From: Flavobacterium araucananum
GTDB lineage: Bacteria; Bacteroidota; Bacteroidia; Flavobacteriales; Flavobacteriaceae
Assembly: GCF_002222055.1 (NCBI RefSeq)
Contig: NZ_MUGS01000062.1
Coordinates: 73,430-137,429 of the forward strand
Length of the DNA: 64,000 nucleotides
Direction: 5' to 3'
In this document: positions 35,317 through 42,978 of the stretch, piece after piece
Layout: each line of letters opens with the position of its first letter
Position numbering within the stretch: position 1 is the first letter of the stretch
Notes under the pieces: generated by a model
Databases searched by the model: none
What the model was told of the DNA's origin: nothing
Seen by the model: the letters and a program-made list of their open reading frames with translations, nothing else
Position numbers and translations under genes: made by a program

Positions 35317-36630
35317 ATGAAAAGAAATCTGTTTCTTCTACTCTTTTTTCTAAGTTTATCTACTCTTTCTTCGCAAAATTATTATATGACCACACCTGAA
35401 GGGTTTGGCGCTGCTGCTACGGGTGGCGGTAATACAACTCCGGTAACAGTTTCTACTTATGCTGATCTGACAGCAAGGCTAAAATTAGCTTCTGCTCAGG
35501 TAATCCTGATCTCGGGAGCTATAAATTGTAGCTACACCAGTTTATTGGTCAATGACAAAACGATTATTGGATTGCCCGGAGCAAGACTAATAAATACGGA
35601 TCAAACTGCTACCGGATCCGGGATTCTTAATTTAAAACCCGGTTCTAATAATATCATTATCAGAAACCTGATTTTTGAAGGTCCCGGTGCTTATGATGTC
35701 GATGGGCATGATAATTTTACATCCGAAGCTACGAATATTTGGGTAGATCATTGTGAATTTCAGGATGGGATGGATGGTAACTTTGACAATAAAGGTTCTG
35801 CAGATAATGTTACTATTTCATGGTGTAAATTCACGTATTTAAAAGCTCCCAAAGCCGGAGGTTCCGGGGGTGCTGATGATCATAGATTTTCGGATTTGGT
35901 AGGTTCTTCGAAAACTGATTTTCCTGCTGACGGTCATTACAGTATAACTTTTAAAAACTGTTATTGGGCCGAAGGTTGCAGGGAACGTATGCCACGTGCC
36001 AGAAATGCAGAACTTCACATTCTTAATTGTTACTATAACACAACTGTATCAGGCTCATTGGCAGTTGGTTTAGGAGGAGGCAATAACAATACTACTTGTT
36101 ATGTCGAGGGTACTGATTTTGCTAAAATTGGCACCGTTTTCAAAGATTATATCAGTACGGATGGAGGAAAAGTTGGCGCTACTTTTTTTAGCTGCCTTAA
36201 AGCTCCTGAAGGTTATGGAGATCCGGTTACCAAACCGTCTTATTTATATACTAGTTTTGCTGTTGCAGATGTTGCAAATTATGTAGCCAATACTTCATGC
36301 GGTGCAGGTGCAACACTTCAGGTTACTGCAGATGGTAAATTAAGCTCAGCTTGTACTACTTTAGAGATTAATGACAAAACGGTCGATTTAGATCTTAAAT
36401 ATTACCCAACTATTATAGATAGTATCCTGAATATCAAGTTTTCGAACAGTGAAAACGGTACTGCTTTTATAAGTGTGTTTTCGTCGAATGGTTCTAAAGT
36501 TTACTCGAGTAAAAACAGTATATCCGACGAAAATTTAGAATTGAATGTCGGAAATCTTGCCCGAGGAACTTATATCTGTAAAATTCAAATTGAAAACAGA
36601 GTAAAAACATTTAAGGTTATAAAAAACTAA
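35317..36630 (+). CDS. Secreted pectate lyase (PL1-like) with T9SS domain
   Basis: The 437-residue protein is predicted to cleave polygalacturonate by beta-elimination. A signal peptide (about 1-20, STLSSQNYYM) leads to a right-handed parallel beta-helix of PL1 type with NIWVDHCEFQDGMDG (about 143-157), DDHRFSDLVG and the catalytic-arginine block GCRERMPRARNAELHILNCYYN (about 224-245). The C-terminal 80 residues (YYPTIIDSILNIKF to KTFKVIKN) form a type A type 9 sorting domain, so the enzyme is exported across both membranes. No SusC/SusD or other CAZyme genes are adjacent, so it stands outside a polysaccharide utilisation locus. Confidence 0.88.
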   Translation: MKRNLFLLLFFLSLSTLSSQNYYMTTPEGFGAAATGGGNTTPVTVSTYADLTARLKLASAQVILISGAINCSYTSLLVNDKTIIGLPGARLINTDQTATGSGILNLKPGSNNIIIRNLIFEGPGAYDVDGHDNFTSEATNIWVDHCEFQDGMDGNFDNKGSADNVTISWCKFTYLKAPKAGGSGGADDHRFSDLVGSSKTDFPADGHYSITFKNCYWAEGCRERMPRARNAELHILNCYYNTTVSGSLAVGLGGGNNNTTCYVEGTDFAKIGTVFKDYISTDGGKVGATFFSCLKAPEGYGDPVTKPSYLYTSFAVADVANYVANTSCGAGATLQVTADGKLSSACTTLEINDKTVDLDLKYYPTIIDSILNIKFSNSENGTAFISVFSSNGSKVYSSKNSISDENLELNVGNLARGTYICKIQIENRVKTFKVIKN

Positions 36631-36639
36631 AATTGAAAT

Positions 36640-36678
36640 AAAAAACCGATTTGCATGAAATACAAATCGGTTTTTTTT
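36640..36678. terminator. Bidirectional terminator between pectate lyase and argH
   Basis: AAAAACCGATTTG pairs with CAAATCGGTTTTT around a 9-nt loop, and T and A runs extend both ways. It serves the converging pectate lyase and argH genes, ending the arginine cluster. Confidence 0.85.
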
Positions 36679-36694
36679 ATGGAAATAAACTTTA

Positions 36695-37975
36695 TTAATA
36701 AGCCGCTTTCATTTTATCTTTAATAGCATCCAGACATAAATTATTGATACTGCCTTCATGGGTATGTTTTGTTTCTTTTGGCGATTGATAGGTTCCGGCT
36801 TCCAATTGTTCTGCAACTGCTTTGTAGGCATCTCTAAACGGCATTCCGGCAACAACCATTTCGTTTAACGTATCTACTGTAAACAAGTAATCGTATTTTT
36901 TATCTTTCAGTATATTGTCTTTTACCGTAATATCTTTTACAGAGAAAATAGCGATATCTAAACACGCTTTTAAGTTTTGTAGTGCAGGAAACAAACCTTC
37001 TTTTAAAAGCTGTAAATCTCTGTGGTAACCACTTGGGAGATTATTTGTAATTAAAGTAATTTCGTACGGAAGTGCCTGAATCTTATTGCATTTTCCTCTG
37101 ATTAATTCAAATACATCCGGATTTTTCTTGTGTGGCATTATACTTGAACCTGTTGTAAGATGTGCCGGTAAACCAATAAAATCAAAGTTTTGACTCATAT
37201 ACAAACAAACATCCATTGCCAATTTTGATAAAGTTCCGGCAACACTTGCCATTGCAAATGCAACCGTTTTCTCTGCTTTTCCGCGGCTCATTTGTGCTGC
37301 AACGGCATTAAATTTTAAGGTTTCAAAACCTAATTCCTGAGTGGTAAATGTTCTGTTAATTGGGAACGAACTTCCGTAACCTGCCGCAGAACCTAACGGG
37401 TTTTGATCTACAATTTTTAACGCTGCATTCAGCATTGTAACATCATCAATAAAACTTTCGGCATAAGCAGAAAACCACATCCCGAATGACGATGGCATGG
37501 CAATTTGCAAATGTGTATATCCTGGTAATAAAACATTTTGGTGTTTTTCTGCCGATTCCATCAACAAGTCAAACAATGTTTTTACTTGTTCTTTTAAGGC
37601 TTTCAATTCGTCTTTTAGATACAAATGAACGTCTACTAAAACCTGATCGTTACGAGAACGTGCAGTATGGATTTTCTTTCCGGCATCGCCTAGTTTTACG
37701 GTTAGTAAATATTCTATTTTAGAATGTACGTCTTCAAAACTGTCTTCGATTACAAAGTTTCCTTTTGCAACATCTGCAATAATTTCGTTTAAGGCATCAA
37801 CCAGAGAAGTTGTTTCTTCCTGCGTTAACAACCCAATTTGACCAAGCATTTTGGCATGTGCAATAGAACCTAATGCATCGTATTTTGCAAGAACCAAATC
37901 TAGTTCACGATCGTTTCCTACTGTGAAATGTTCGATTTGTTTATCTGTTGGTATTCCTTTTTCCCAAAGTTTCAT
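36695..37975 (-). CDS. argH: Argininosuccinate lyase
   Basis: ArgH cleaves argininosuccinate to arginine and fumarate, the last arginine step. The 426-residue protein shows EDVHSKIEYLLTVKLGDAGKKIHTARSRNDQV (about 82-113, containing the substrate-binding HTARSRND), TTGSSIMPHKKNPDVFE (about 272-288) with the catalytic serine, and GYTHLQIAMPSS (about 153-164). It is the last gene of the leftward arginine/proline cluster, separated from the argE-like gene by 213 bases holding a word repeat and the second AGCCCCGATAG element. Confidence 0.95.
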   Translation of the reverse strand: MKLWEKGIPTDKQIEHFTVGNDRELDLVLAKYDALGSIAHAKMLGQIGLLTQEETTSLVDALNEIIADVAKGNFVIEDSFEDVHSKIEYLLTVKLGDAGKKIHTARSRNDQVLVDVHLYLKDELKALKEQVKTLFDLLMESAEKHQNVLLPGYTHLQIAMPSSFGMWFSAYAESFIDDVTMLNAALKIVDQNPLGSAAGYGSSFPINRTFTTQELGFETLKFNAVAAQMSRGKAEKTVAFAMASVAGTLSKLAMDVCLYMSQNFDFIGLPAHLTTGSSIMPHKKNPDVFELIRGKCNKIQALPYEITLITNNLPSGYHRDLQLLKEGLFPALQNLKACLDIAIFSVKDITVKDNILKDKKYDYLFTVDTLNEMVVAGMPFRDAYKAVAEQLEAGTYQSPKETKHTHEGSINNLCLDAIKDKMKAAY

Positions 37976-37979
37976 AACT

Positions 37980-38037
37980 TAGATTGTTAGACTTTTTAGA
38001 TCGTTAGATTTTTAGACTGCTTAGATTTTTAGATTTC
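37980..38037. repeat. TTAGATTTTTAGA word repeat
   Basis: The stretch repeats TTAGATTGTTAGACTTTT, TTAGATCGTTAGATTTTTAG and CTTAGATTTTTAGATT in degenerate tandem just upstream of argH. Similar short words occur near 15.56, 42.95 and 63.67 kb. It has no coding potential. Confidence 0.55.
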
Positions 38038-38097
38038 TTTCTTTGCTGTTTATTTTCTAATTTATTCTAATGTTGTCGTTTATACTGTTGGTGTTTC

Positions 38098-38180
38098 TAG
38101 CCCCGATAGCAGTGGAAATCCTTTTATTTTTTTTCTTTAAAAAAATAAAAGATTGGAACGGATAGCGGGAAATAGCTCCT
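38098..38180. other. Structured AGCCCCGATAG element, copy 2
   Basis: The element starts TAGCCCCGATAGCAG and ends GGATAGCGGGAAATAGCTCC. CCCG pairs with CGGG, and the inner arm CTTTTATTTTTTT pairs with AAAAAAATAAAAG (about 38131-38152). As in copy 1, GATAG words face each other across an internal loop. The stem sequence differs from copy 1 while the pairing is kept, which is covariation-like evidence for a structured RNA or DNA hairpin. It is inside the arginine cluster between the argE-like gene and argH. Confidence 0.6.
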
Positions 38181-38188
38181 AATTAATA

Positions 38189-39259
38189 TTATAATTTAAA
38201 GAAATCGGTTAGTATTTTGATATACAAGTCGACTCCTTCGACGATTTCGTTGATGAAAATAAATTCGTCTGCTGAGTGTGAACGCAAGGTTTCGCCTGGT
38301 CCTAGTTTTAGAGACTGGCAGCTTAAAACAGATTGATCTGAGAGGGTTGGCGAGCCATACGTTGTTCGTCCTAAAGCGATTCCGGCTTGTACCAAACCAT
38401 GCTCAACCGGAATAGACGACGCATTTAAATGCATCGATCTTGGCGTTACTTCGGCATTTACGTTTGCTTTTACGACTTCCAGGATTTCGGTATTCGAATA
38501 ACAATCTGTTACGCGAATATCAACCACCAAATCACATTCTGATGGGACCACATTATGCTGTTTTCCTGCGCTGATTTGCGTTACGGTCATTTTTACAGGA
38601 CCTAGAACATCAGATATTTTGTCGAATTTATAGTTTTTAAACCATTCCATTACGGGAATTGATTTATAAAGCGAGTTATCATCATTTTGATGTGCGGCGT
38701 GACTTGCGGTTCCTTTTACTTTTACATCCAGAACCAACAAACCTTTCTCAGCTACAGCCAGTTGCATTAAAGTTGGTTCGCCAACAATCGCACAATCCAA
38801 CTCTGGTAAATGCTTTAAAACACTGTTTAAACCGTTTTTCCCGCTGCTTTCTTCTTCTGCCGATCCCACAATTACAATATTATGAGACAAGTTTTCATTG
38901 GCATAAAAGTGGACAAAAGTCGCTAATAAGGAAACGAGACATCCACCGGCATCATTGCTTCCTAGTCCGAATAATTTACCGTCTTTTTCGATTGCTTTAA
39001 AAGGATCGTTGGTATATGCCTGATTGGGCTTTACGGTATCGTGGTGTGAATTTAGTAAAAGTGTAGGTTTATTTTCGTCGAAATATTTGTTGAAAGCCCA
39101 CACATTATTATTTTCTCTTTTAAAAGGAATTTCGTTTTGATTGAACCAATTTTCTATTAAAAGTGCTGTCTGATCTTCTTCACTTGAAAATGAAGGGGTT
39201 TCAATTAAATTTTTTAATAGTGATATGGCTTCTTGGGTAAGCGTTTCTATATTTTTCAT
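38189..39259 (-). CDS. argE: M20 deacylase, ArgE-like
   Basis: The 356-residue zinc peptidase-family protein shows the M20 metal ligands: LLNSHHDTVKPN (His near 71), GLGSNDAGGC (Asp near 99), GSAEEESSGKNGLN (Glu-Glu near 132) and IVGEPTLMQLAVAEKG. In this cluster it most likely removes the N-acyl group (acetyl or succinyl) from N-acylornithine or, as reported for some relatives, from N-acylcitrulline made by the ArgF-prime enzyme. The choice of acyl group cannot be made from sequence alone. It is cotranscribed with argB upstream across a 286-base repeat-filled gap. Confidence 0.85.
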   Translation of the reverse strand: MKNIETLTQEAISLLKNLIETPSFSSEEDQTALLIENWFNQNEIPFKRENNNVWAFNKYFDENKPTLLLNSHHDTVKPNQAYTNDPFKAIEKDGKLFGLGSNDAGGCLVSLLATFVHFYANENLSHNIVIVGSAEEESSGKNGLNSVLKHLPELDCAIVGEPTLMQLAVAEKGLLVLDVKVKGTASHAAHQNDDNSLYKSIPVMEWFKNYKFDKISDVLGPVKMTVTQISAGKQHNVVPSECDLVVDIRVTDCYSNTEILEVVKANVNAEVTPRSMHLNASSIPVEHGLVQAGIALGRTTYGSPTLSDQSVLSCQSLKLGPGETLRSHSADEFIFINEIVEGVDLYIKILTDFFKL

Positions 39260-39402
39260 AGTTGTGTTCTTGCCACAAAGGCGCTAAGTCGCTAAGTTTT
39301 TTTTTAAGATTTTACTTTCTTAACTAAATAATATGCGACATTTTTAATTTGCGCAAATTTCTTAAATTAATATTTAAAAGTACTGCGCAGTTCTGTTTTT
39401 TT

Positions 39403-39538
39403 GCCACTAATTGCACTAATTTTCACAAATTATCTTTTTGTGAAAGATTTAAAATCAAAATAAACTTTTTTATGTACGTCTAAAATTATTTTCTCTTTAA
39501 ACAGAAAAAATTAGTGTCAATTCGTGTAATTCGTGGCT
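39403..39538. repeat. CACTAATT/CACGAATT inverted repeat
   Basis: The left arm GCCACTAATTGCACTAATTT (39403-39422) and the right arm, whose complement reads GCCACGAATTACACGAATTG, can pair imperfectly across about 90 bases. A neighbouring word GCCACAAAGGCGCTAAG is at about 39273. Together these fill the gap between argB and the argE-like gene. Confidence 0.65.
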
Positions 39539-39545
39539 ATATCTT

Positions 39546-40322
39546 TTATAACGTAATGGTGGTGTGCAGAACATCTGGATTTTGTAGCATTTTATGATGC
39601 CCAATTTTGATTTTCTGAACGCCACGAGATAAACTATTAAAGCAATTGTCCAGTTTTGGAATCATTCCGGAATGGATTACTTTTTCTTCTTTTAGTTTAT
39701 TATATAATGCCTCGTTGATTTCTGTTATTACAGATGAATCGTCTTCTGAATCTTGCAAAACTCCTTGTTTTTCGAAACAATATGTCAATGTAACATCAAA
39801 AACTTCCGACAATGCAATTGATAATTCGCTTGCAATTGTATCTGCATTTGTATTTAATAATTGTCCGTTTTTATCGTGTGTAATGGCGCAAAAAACAGGA
39901 ACAATTCCGGCTTCAAGCAACGTTTTTAGTAAACTTGTATTGACTTGTTTTACATCGCCAACAAACCCGTAATCGATCGTAGGATGATTTCGTTTTGTCG
40001 ATTGAATTAAATTTCCGTCAGCGCCCGAAAAACCAATTGCATTATTATCCTTCGCTTGCAATTGCGCTACGATATGTTTGTTGATTTGTCCTGCATAAAT
40101 CATTACCACAACATCAAGCATTGGAGCATCGGTGATTCGACGTCCGTCAATCATCTGCGGAACCAAACCAATACTCTGCGCCATTTTTGTAGCCGATTTT
40201 CCACCACCGTGAACTAAAACTTTATAGCCTTCGATCTTAGAAAAATCGGTTAAGAATTGTTCTAATTCGGTTGGATTGTCGATTATATTTCCGCCAATTT
40301 TTATTAAGGTAACTTTTTTCAT
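39546..40322 (-). CDS. argB: Acetylglutamate (or succinylglutamate) kinase
   Basis: ArgB phosphorylates N-acylglutamate in arginine synthesis. The 258-residue amino-acid kinase begins MKKVTLIKIGGNIIDN with the ATP-site lysine. It has VHGGGKSATKMAQ (about 46-58) for substrate binding, DGRRITDAPMLDV (about 67-79) and the INTNADTIASELSIAL-like block LLNTNADTIASELSIAL (about 155-171). ATG at 40322 was chosen, since the in-frame upstream codons fall in a repeat. The Bacteroidetes pathway may run on succinyl derivatives, which cannot be decided here. Confidence 0.93.
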   Translation of the reverse strand: MKKVTLIKIGGNIIDNPTELEQFLTDFSKIEGYKVLVHGGGKSATKMAQSIGLVPQMIDGRRITDAPMLDVVVMIYAGQINKHIVAQLQAKDNNAIGFSGADGNLIQSTKRNHPTIDYGFVGDVKQVNTSLLKTLLEAGIVPVFCAITHDKNGQLLNTNADTIASELSIALSEVFDVTLTYCFEKQGVLQDSEDDSSVITEINEALYNKLKEEKVIHSGMIPKLDNCFNSLSRGVQKIKIGHHKMLQNPDVLHTTITL

Positions 40323-40329
40323 GAGGTTC

Positions 40330-40391
40330 AAAGGTTCAGAGGAACAAAGGGACACAGTTTAGATTCAGTAGGTAAAAACCTCTGAACCTTT
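40330..40391. repeat. AAAGGTTCAGAGG inverted repeat
   Basis: AAAGGTTCAGAGG (40330-40342) and its perfect complement (40379-40391) enclose AACAAAGGGACACAG-type words. It occupies the gap between argF-prime and argB and could fold in the polycistronic RNA. No T run follows, so it should not terminate transcription strongly. Confidence 0.65.
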
Positions 40392-40417
40392 GCAACTTTG
40401 TGCCTTTGTACCTTTAT

Positions 40418-41365
40418 TTACATTTTCTTCAAAATCTTTTGTAAAACTAACTGTGCTGAGTAGGTTCTGTTATTCGCTTGCTGAATTACAATTGAATTTG
40501 CGCTGTCCAGAACTTCATCGCTTACAATCACGTTACGACGAACGGGAAGACAATGCATGAATTTTCCGTTATTGGTCAATGCCATTTTTTCGGCGGTAAC
40601 CGTCCAGTTTGGGTCTATATTGGTTACTTGTCCGTAATCGTTGAAGTTACTCCAGTTTTTCACGTAAACAAAATCGGCGTTTTCGAAAGCTTTATCCTGA
40701 TCGTATTCGATTTTGCAGTCTTTTGTGATGTCCGGACTCAATTCGTAACCTTCCGGATGTGTGATTACAAAATCCATATCTTTTTGCATTTGCATCATTT
40801 CTACAAATGAATTTGCAACGGCTTGTGGCAAAGCTTTTGGATGTGGCGCCCACGAAAGCACTACCTTTGGTTTGTGTTTCGTTTTGTATTCTTGCATCGT
40901 AATGGCGTCTGCCAAAGACTGCATCGGGTGACGAACGGCACTTTCCATATTAACAATTGGCACTGTTGCATATTTTAGAAATCCTGAAATAACGGTCTCT
41001 GTATAATCTTTTTCTTTATCTACCAAACCTGCAAAGGCACGAATAGCGATAATATCACAATATTGAGACACTACTTCGGCAGCTTCTTTAATATGTTCTG
41101 AAGCTCCTGAATTCATAATGGCTCCATCTTCGAACTCTAATGTCCATCCTTCGTTGGTAAAGTTCATTACCATAACGTTCATCCCTAAATTTATTGCCGC
41201 TTTTTGAGTACTCAAACGCGTTCTTAAACTTGGGTTAAAGAATAACATTCCTAAGGTTTTATTTTTTCCTAAGGCTTGATTTTTAAGTGGGTTCTTTTTG
41301 ATTTTTAACGCACTTTTTACCCATTTTGATAATGAGTCGATATCTTTTATTGAAATATAATTCAT
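40418..41365 (-). CDS. argF': N-acylornithine carbamoyltransferase (ArgF-prime)
   Basis: The 315-residue enzyme transfers a carbamoyl group to N-acetyl- or N-succinylornithine, giving N-acylcitrulline. It carries the carbamoyl-phosphate loop FFNPSLRTRLSTQKAAINLG (about 42-61), MESAVRHPMQSLADA (about 138-152) with the HPxQ motif, and the C-terminal MHCLPVRRNVIVSDEVLD (about 270-287). The unusual FNPSLRTR and the absence of the ornithine SMG loop indicate the Bacteroidetes succinylornithine/Xanthomonas acetylornithine branch rather than ordinary ArgF. It is separated from proB by the inserted GxxExxY cassette. Confidence 0.9.
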   Translation of the reverse strand: MNYISIKDIDSLSKWVKSALKIKKNPLKNQALGKNKTLGMLFFNPSLRTRLSTQKAAINLGMNVMVMNFTNEGWTLEFEDGAIMNSGASEHIKEAAEVVSQYCDIIAIRAFAGLVDKEKDYTETVISGFLKYATVPIVNMESAVRHPMQSLADAITMQEYKTKHKPKVVLSWAPHPKALPQAVANSFVEMMQMQKDMDFVITHPEGYELSPDITKDCKIEYDQDKAFENADFVYVKNWSNFNDYGQVTNIDPNWTVTAEKMALTNNGKFMHCLPVRRNVIVSDEVLDSANSIVIQQANNRTYSAQLVLQKILKKM

Positions 41366-41468
41366 GTCTTTTTCTTGTTTAATCGGTTAATCGTTAATTT
41401 GTTTACGTTGATTAACTAAATTAACTTTTATACTGTTTTTTTTCTTATTTAATTATCTAAAAAATTTG

Positions 41469-42009
41469 ACGCGGATTTAACTGATTCGCTATCGCGAAGA
41501 CGCGGATTTACACGGATTTTTATAATCTTAGTTTTCTACTATTTTCAAAAACCTTCCGTTTAAATTCTGGTTTTGTTCCAAAATTTAAAAGTAAACCTAC
41601 TTCGCAATTTGTTCCTTTTAAATAATTCAAAATTTGATTTTCAAATTCTACTATTATGCAATTAGCTGCTTTTAATTCTAATATTATTAAATCTTCTACA
41701 ATTAAATCGGCATAATATTCTCCGACTTCGATTCCTTTATAATAAACTTTAATCTTGCTTTGTGCTTCAACTTTAAGGCCTTTGTATTTCAATTCTAAAT
41801 ACAAGGAATTTTGATAAACTTTTTCTAAAAACCCATACCCTAACTCATTATAAACCTCATAAAAAGTTTTAATAATAACATCCGTCAATTCCTCATGTAA
41901 TAATTTCATTTTGCTAATTTTGAATGAAATATACTACATTAAGTTGAGTCAAATATAAAAATCCGTGTAAATCCGCGTTTTCGCTTTAGCGAATCCGTTT
42001 CATCCGCGT
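41469..42009. mobile_element. GxxExxY gene cassette with 56-nt inverted arms
   Basis: Two inverted 56-base arms, 41469-41524 and 41954-42009, agree at 50 of 56 positions by my alignment. Each arm holds two ACGCGGAT words, a hairpin TTCGC-N4-GCGAA and the inner run CGCGGATTTACACGGATTTT. The GxxExxY gene fills the space between; its stop codon lies within the left arm. The unit interrupts the arginine/proline gene row, and a related arm without a gene occurs at 15.6 kb. No flanking target duplication was found, so mobility is inferred, not shown. Confidence 0.65.
41520..41909 (-). CDS. GxxExxY-family protein, PDDEXK nuclease-like
   Basis: The 129-residue protein has the family signature GFLEKVY (Gly26, Glu29, Tyr32) in YEVYNELGYGFLEKVYQNSL. 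It also has a possible restriction-endonuclease-like core, YYADLIVEDLIILELKA, with Asp68 and Glu78-x-Lys80 placed like a PD-(D/E)xK active site. The family is widespread in Bacteroidetes and other phyla, often in many copies per genome, and its role is not established. Here it lies in the same direction as the arg and pro genes but is unrelated to them and is enclosed by inverted repeats, suggesting insertion. Nuclease activity is inferred. Confidence 0.85.
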   Translation of the reverse strand: MKLLHEELTDVIIKTFYEVYNELGYGFLEKVYQNSLYLELKYKGLKVEAQSKIKVYYKGIEVGEYYADLIVEDLIILELKAANCIIVEFENQILNYLKGTNCEVGLLLNFGTKPEFKRKVFENSRKLRL

Positions 42010-42015
42010 TCAACA

Positions 42016-42774
42016 TCACACAATCTTAGTAAACGGAATTTCATCTTTTAATGCCCGCAGAATAAAATTATCATTTAATCCGTTGACGATCCAGGTTTCT
42101 ATGTTGGCTGCTTTTGCGATTCCGGCTGCTTCGATTTTTGATTGCATTCCGCCTGTTCCGTGTGAGGATTTTGATTCGCCGATTTCTTTTTCCAATACTT
42201 TTAAATCATTTACCAAACCAATCGTTTCCGGTTTTTCATCGTGAATGGAATCTTTTTTATAGATTCCGTTTGTATTAGTGGCGATTATCAGAATATCAAC
42301 ATTTAACAGCACCGCGGTTAACGCTGCTAATTTATCGTTATCTCCAAACCTAATTTCGTCTGTTGCAACGGTATCATTTTCATTAATAATCGGAATGTAA
42401 TTGTTCTCGACCAAAACGTTTATCGTATTGACAATATTTACTTTAGACTGCTCTTTTTCGAAATCAGAATACGACAATAAACATTGTGATGTCAATAACC
42501 CTAAATCGCTGAAATTCTCATGGAAAATCCGCATTAAATGGGGTTGACCAATTGAGGCTAATGCTTGTTTTAATGCAATTTCTTTGCCTTTACTCTCTAG
42601 TTTTACGAATTGTTTGGCGGCGGCAATGGCTCCTGAACTTACAATTACAAATTCGTAATCTTTGTTGAGAGCGGCAATTTGCATTCCGATATCTTCGATC
42701 TTTCCCCGCGAAATATGATTGGTTTCTTTGGTTAAAGTATTACTTCCTATTTTTAATAAAATCCTTTTTTTCAT
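42016..42774 (-). CDS. proB: Glutamate 5-kinase
   Basis: ProB phosphorylates glutamate, the first proline step. The 252-residue amino-acid kinase starts MKKRILLKIGSNTLT, has EFVIVSSGAIAAAKQF (about 47-62), INENDTVATDEIRFGDNDKLAALTA (about 134-158) and GTGGMQSKIEAAGIA (about 205-219). It lacks the C-terminal PUA domain of E. coli ProB, like many Bacteroidetes enzymes. ATG at 42774 was chosen; the longer frame would read 54 residues through a GCCACGAAGACGCTAAG repeat and is cysteine-rich nonsense. It pairs with proA just upstream, inside the arginine cluster. Confidence 0.93.
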   Translation of the reverse strand: MKKRILLKIGSNTLTKETNHISRGKIEDIGMQIAALNKDYEFVIVSSGAIAAAKQFVKLESKGKEIALKQALASIGQPHLMRIFHENFSDLGLLTSQCLLSYSDFEKEQSKVNIVNTINVLVENNYIPIINENDTVATDEIRFGDNDKLAALTAVLLNVDILIIATNTNGIYKKDSIHDEKPETIGLVNDLKVLEKEIGESKSSHGTGGMQSKIEAAGIAKAANIETWIVNGLNDNFILRALKDEIPFTKIV

Positions 42775-42786
42775 TGTTACTGTTTT

Positions 42787-42915
42787 TGCCACGAAGACGC
42801 TAAGACACAAAGTTTTTTTATATTGTAAATGTTTTTTACCGCAAAGGGCGCAAGGTTTTTTATTTTGATTGTGTTTACAAACGCTAAGTTCGCAAGGTTT
42901 TGTCTTTAATAAATT
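42787..42915. repeat. GACGCTAAGACACAAAG-type word repeat
   Basis: GCCACGAAGACGCTAAGACA, then GCAAAGGGCGCAAGG and AACGCTAAGTTCGCAAGG form three degenerate units separated by AT-rich spacers. A related unit is near 39273. It lies between proA and proB, followed by TCTAAAATCTAAAATCTGAA words to about 42976. Confidence 0.6.
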
Positions 42916-42978
42916 ACAACAATCTGAAATCAGCAATCGTTAATCATCAATCTAAAATCTAAAATCTGAACTCTAAAA

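Noticed and set aside
42775..42936. N-terminal extension of proB with four cysteine pairs (CALCGKKHLQYKK-like).
   Set aside because: The extension reads through a dispersed GACGCTAAG word repeat, and glutamate kinases begin at MKKRILLKIGS.
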